DNA of 64,000 nt. Origin: Clostridiales bacterium (GTDB lineage: Bacteria; Bacillota; Clostridia; Saccharofermentanales; Saccharofermentanaceae). The DNA lies in assembly GCA_017961235.1 (NCBI GenBank), contig JAGCXQ010000031.1, positions 1-64,000 of the forward strand, in the 5' to 3' direction. Numbering within the stretch: the first letter of the stretch is position 1; each line of letters opens with the position of its first letter. The translations under genes were made by a program, and so were the position numbers. A model generated the notes under the pieces. The model saw only the letters and a program-made list of their open reading frames with translations, made no database searches and was not told the origin of the DNA. Positions 62,769 to 64,000 of the stretch are shown here, piece by piece.

Positions 62769-64000
62769 TCATTTATGTCTATTTCCGAAAAATCTTCCGA
62801 ACCCGGACTTTCGTGCCTGTGGCGCTTCTTCCGGTGTCTTGGTTTCTTCCGGTTTTTTATTTGAATTAGGCGAAGCCATCGCATTCATCCTGTTCACCAG
62901 CGCACTTGCCTGTGACGGATTATTCGTCGCCGGCTTGATCGCTCGCTCCGGCGGGGGCTGTGTGGAGCCCTTAAAGGAAGGATGACTCGATTCCACTTTC
63001 TTCTTCGGTTCCGATGGCGCCTGATCGAGATGCATCTGTGCCGCATACTGATTGCGCGCTTCTTCTGAATTCATATTCGAATTCATGACCGCTTCGCGGA
63101 TACTCATCTTACCTGTACGCTTTACAGGCGGCGCCATTTCCTTCACATAATACGGGAATACGCGATAGACCTCTTCATCCTTGTACTCATGGGCTTCGAG
63201 CTTATCTCTGTATTCAGCGATCGCACAAGTCCAGTCGAGTGCATCAAAGAGTTCTCCATCGGCAAAAGCTCTGACAAACATATCCTTGAGTGTCGGAGTC
63301 AGCGCATCCCAGATCTTATCGTAACCGCCGTACGGGATCCTCTCGTTCTGGGAATTATCCACCGTATAAGGGAAAGAATGCGCTTCCATCTCATCTCTTA
63401 ACATCTCCAGGCCGTTTCTCTGTGCATAGGGGTGCTGGCCGCAGAAAAGCATGGAAAATACTAAGATGGAGATGGAATAGTCTTCATCCTGTGGACGGCG
63501 GAGGAAAGTAACGAAAGACTTGCCCCACAGTTCCGGGCGGGTAAATTCTTCTGTTCCTACAGGACACGGAAGGTCCTGATACTGGACGCTATCCATATCG
63601 ATCAGATACAGGCGGTCCTCGTTTTCGATCATGGCATTTTTCAGCTGGATATCACCGACAAGTACGCCGTGCAGATGCAGATAATTCATCACATACAGGA
63701 AAGAGAGCGTGGATTCCACGACCTGAAGTCTGGTCCATGCCGGGAAATACTTCTCCATCGCATCCGGGCCGTCAAAGGCTCTGCTGATCGTAGTACCGGA
63801 AGCCTTGCGCATCATATATCCGACAGGAATATGATTTCGCGAGAAAAGAAGGCGGCACGGCCAGCAGATATTATCGGTCTCCAGCTCAAGGGATCTCATC
63901 TTCATCAGCTTATACCAGCGGAGTGGGGTGATTCCTCCGCGATGATATACTTTTGCGACCCATTGTTCGTGCTGAGTACAGAATACGAGGCCCTCGGCAC
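62769..64000 (-). CDS. Protein-kinase-fold protein of the vWA-PP2C triad, start beyond right edge
   Basis: At least 410 residues. The reading frame is open to the right edge, so the 5' end is missing; the ATG near 63905 is only internal. The N-lobe (WVAKVYH, then LVFC) is visible at the edge. The catalytic loop is HGVLVGDIQLKNAMI and the metal-binding segment LIDMDSVQY, so D and N are kept but the HRD Arg is not canonical; this is typical of kinases of vWA-PP2C triads. The C-terminal 150 residues are disordered and rich in Pro, Ser and Asn. It should phosphorylate Ser/Thr of partners that PP2C resets. Confidence 0.85.
   Translation of the reverse strand, partial: AEGLVFCTQHEQWVAKVYHRGGITPLRWYKLMKMRSLELETDNICWPCRLLFSRNHIPVGYMMRKASGTTISRAFDGPDAMEKYFPAWTRLQVVESTLSFLYVMNYLHLHGVLVGDIQLKNAMIENEDRLYLIDMDSVQYQDLPCPVGTEEFTRPELWGKSFVTFLRRPQDEDYSISILVFSMLFCGQHPYAQRNGLEMLRDEMEAHSFPYTVDNSQNERIPYGGYDKIWDALTPTLKDMFVRAFADGELFDALDWTCAIAEYRDKLEAHEYKDEEVYRVFPYYVKEMAPPVKRTGKMSIREAVMNSNMNSEEARNQYAAQMHLDQAPSEPKKKVESSHPSFKGSTQPPPERAIKPATNNPSQASALVNRMNAMASPNSNKKPEETKTPEEAPQARKSGFGRFFGNRHK

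Noticed and set aside
60015-64000. A complete tellurite-resistance (Ter) operon
   Set aside because: Only the kinase, vWA and PP2C members are present; no TerD-, TerC- or TerB-like gene is seen before the edge.

Overview
The window looks like chromosomal DNA of an anaerobic, mid-GC Gram-positive bacterium of the class Clostridia. The main reasons are sigma-A-type promoters (TTGACA/TATAAT) with strong GGAGG ribosome sites, a perfect CIRCE operator ahead of groES-groEL, an LCP-family wall protein, a ComEA-type protein, [FeFe]-hydrogenase maturation and hydrogenase-like genes, and the ACT-protein/homoserine dehydrogenase and ACT/DUF711 pairs common in Clostridia. I cannot name a genus from sequence alone. 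I saw no transposase, integrase, phage structural gene or CRISPR array. No stretch longer than about 300 bases lacks a gene. Most genes lie on the minus strand in long, tightly packed runs.

Layout. 1-3.6 kb: 5' part of a class IV aminotransferase, then argG behind a promoter with an ArgR-like box, a zinc-ribbon membrane protein with tandem repeats, and a GNAT acetyltransferase. 3.7-8.1 kb (minus): a TIR-transmembrane-coiled-coil-propeller protein, and hydG behind a small hydrogenase-system regulator whose leader carries a strong promoter and an intrinsic terminator (a candidate cis-regulatory RNA). 8.2-12.7 kb: argH, a SHOCT membrane protein, and a GGDEF protein with a LacI-type ligand-binding domain. 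12.7-28.5 kb (minus): fourteen closely spaced genes: a large GT-C-like membrane protein, DUF711 and ACT proteins, a metallo-hydrolase, two FAD oxidoreductases, a CYTH protein, a DUF5711-like propeller, a DUF4340/GldG/ABC permease/ABC ATPase module, an acyl-ACP thioesterase and a small membrane protein. 28.6-30.6 kb: groEL-groES with CIRCE.

30.6-36.3 kb (minus): an LCP protein, then a three-gene membrane module (a tethered protein resembling sigma region 2, a sensor-MFS fusion and a small double-spanning sensor-like protein), tRNA-fMet, tRNA-Leu and a comEA-like gene. 36.5-39.4 kb (plus): a 950-residue, mostly disordered, single-span protein. 39.4-43.6 kb (minus): prfB without a frameshift, an aminotransferase, an Lrp-type regulator and malic enzyme. 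43.7-48.8 kb (minus): a membrane protein followed by a seven-gene cluster around a divergent [FeFe]-hydrogenase-like protein with two DRTGG proteins, two HATPase proteins, a PHP phosphoesterase and a 2Fe-2S thioredoxin-like protein. This arrangement reads as redox or H2 sensing rather than bulk H2 metabolism.

49.0-64.0 kb: a large glutamine synthetase; a minus-strand housekeeping group (unknown PH-like protein, hom with its ACT partner, an RdgB-type pyrophosphatase, an RsmF-type rRNA methyltransferase, an M3 peptidase, argS); a MraY-like glycosyl-phosphate transferase; and finally a kinase-vWA-PP2C triad with an acidic coiled-coil protein, running off the right edge.

The most interesting parts are the divergent hydrogenase signalling cluster (with an apparent AUA start codon inside it), the kinase/vWA/PP2C triad, the sigma-like/sensor-MFS module, the attenuated hydG leader, and the TIR propeller protein.
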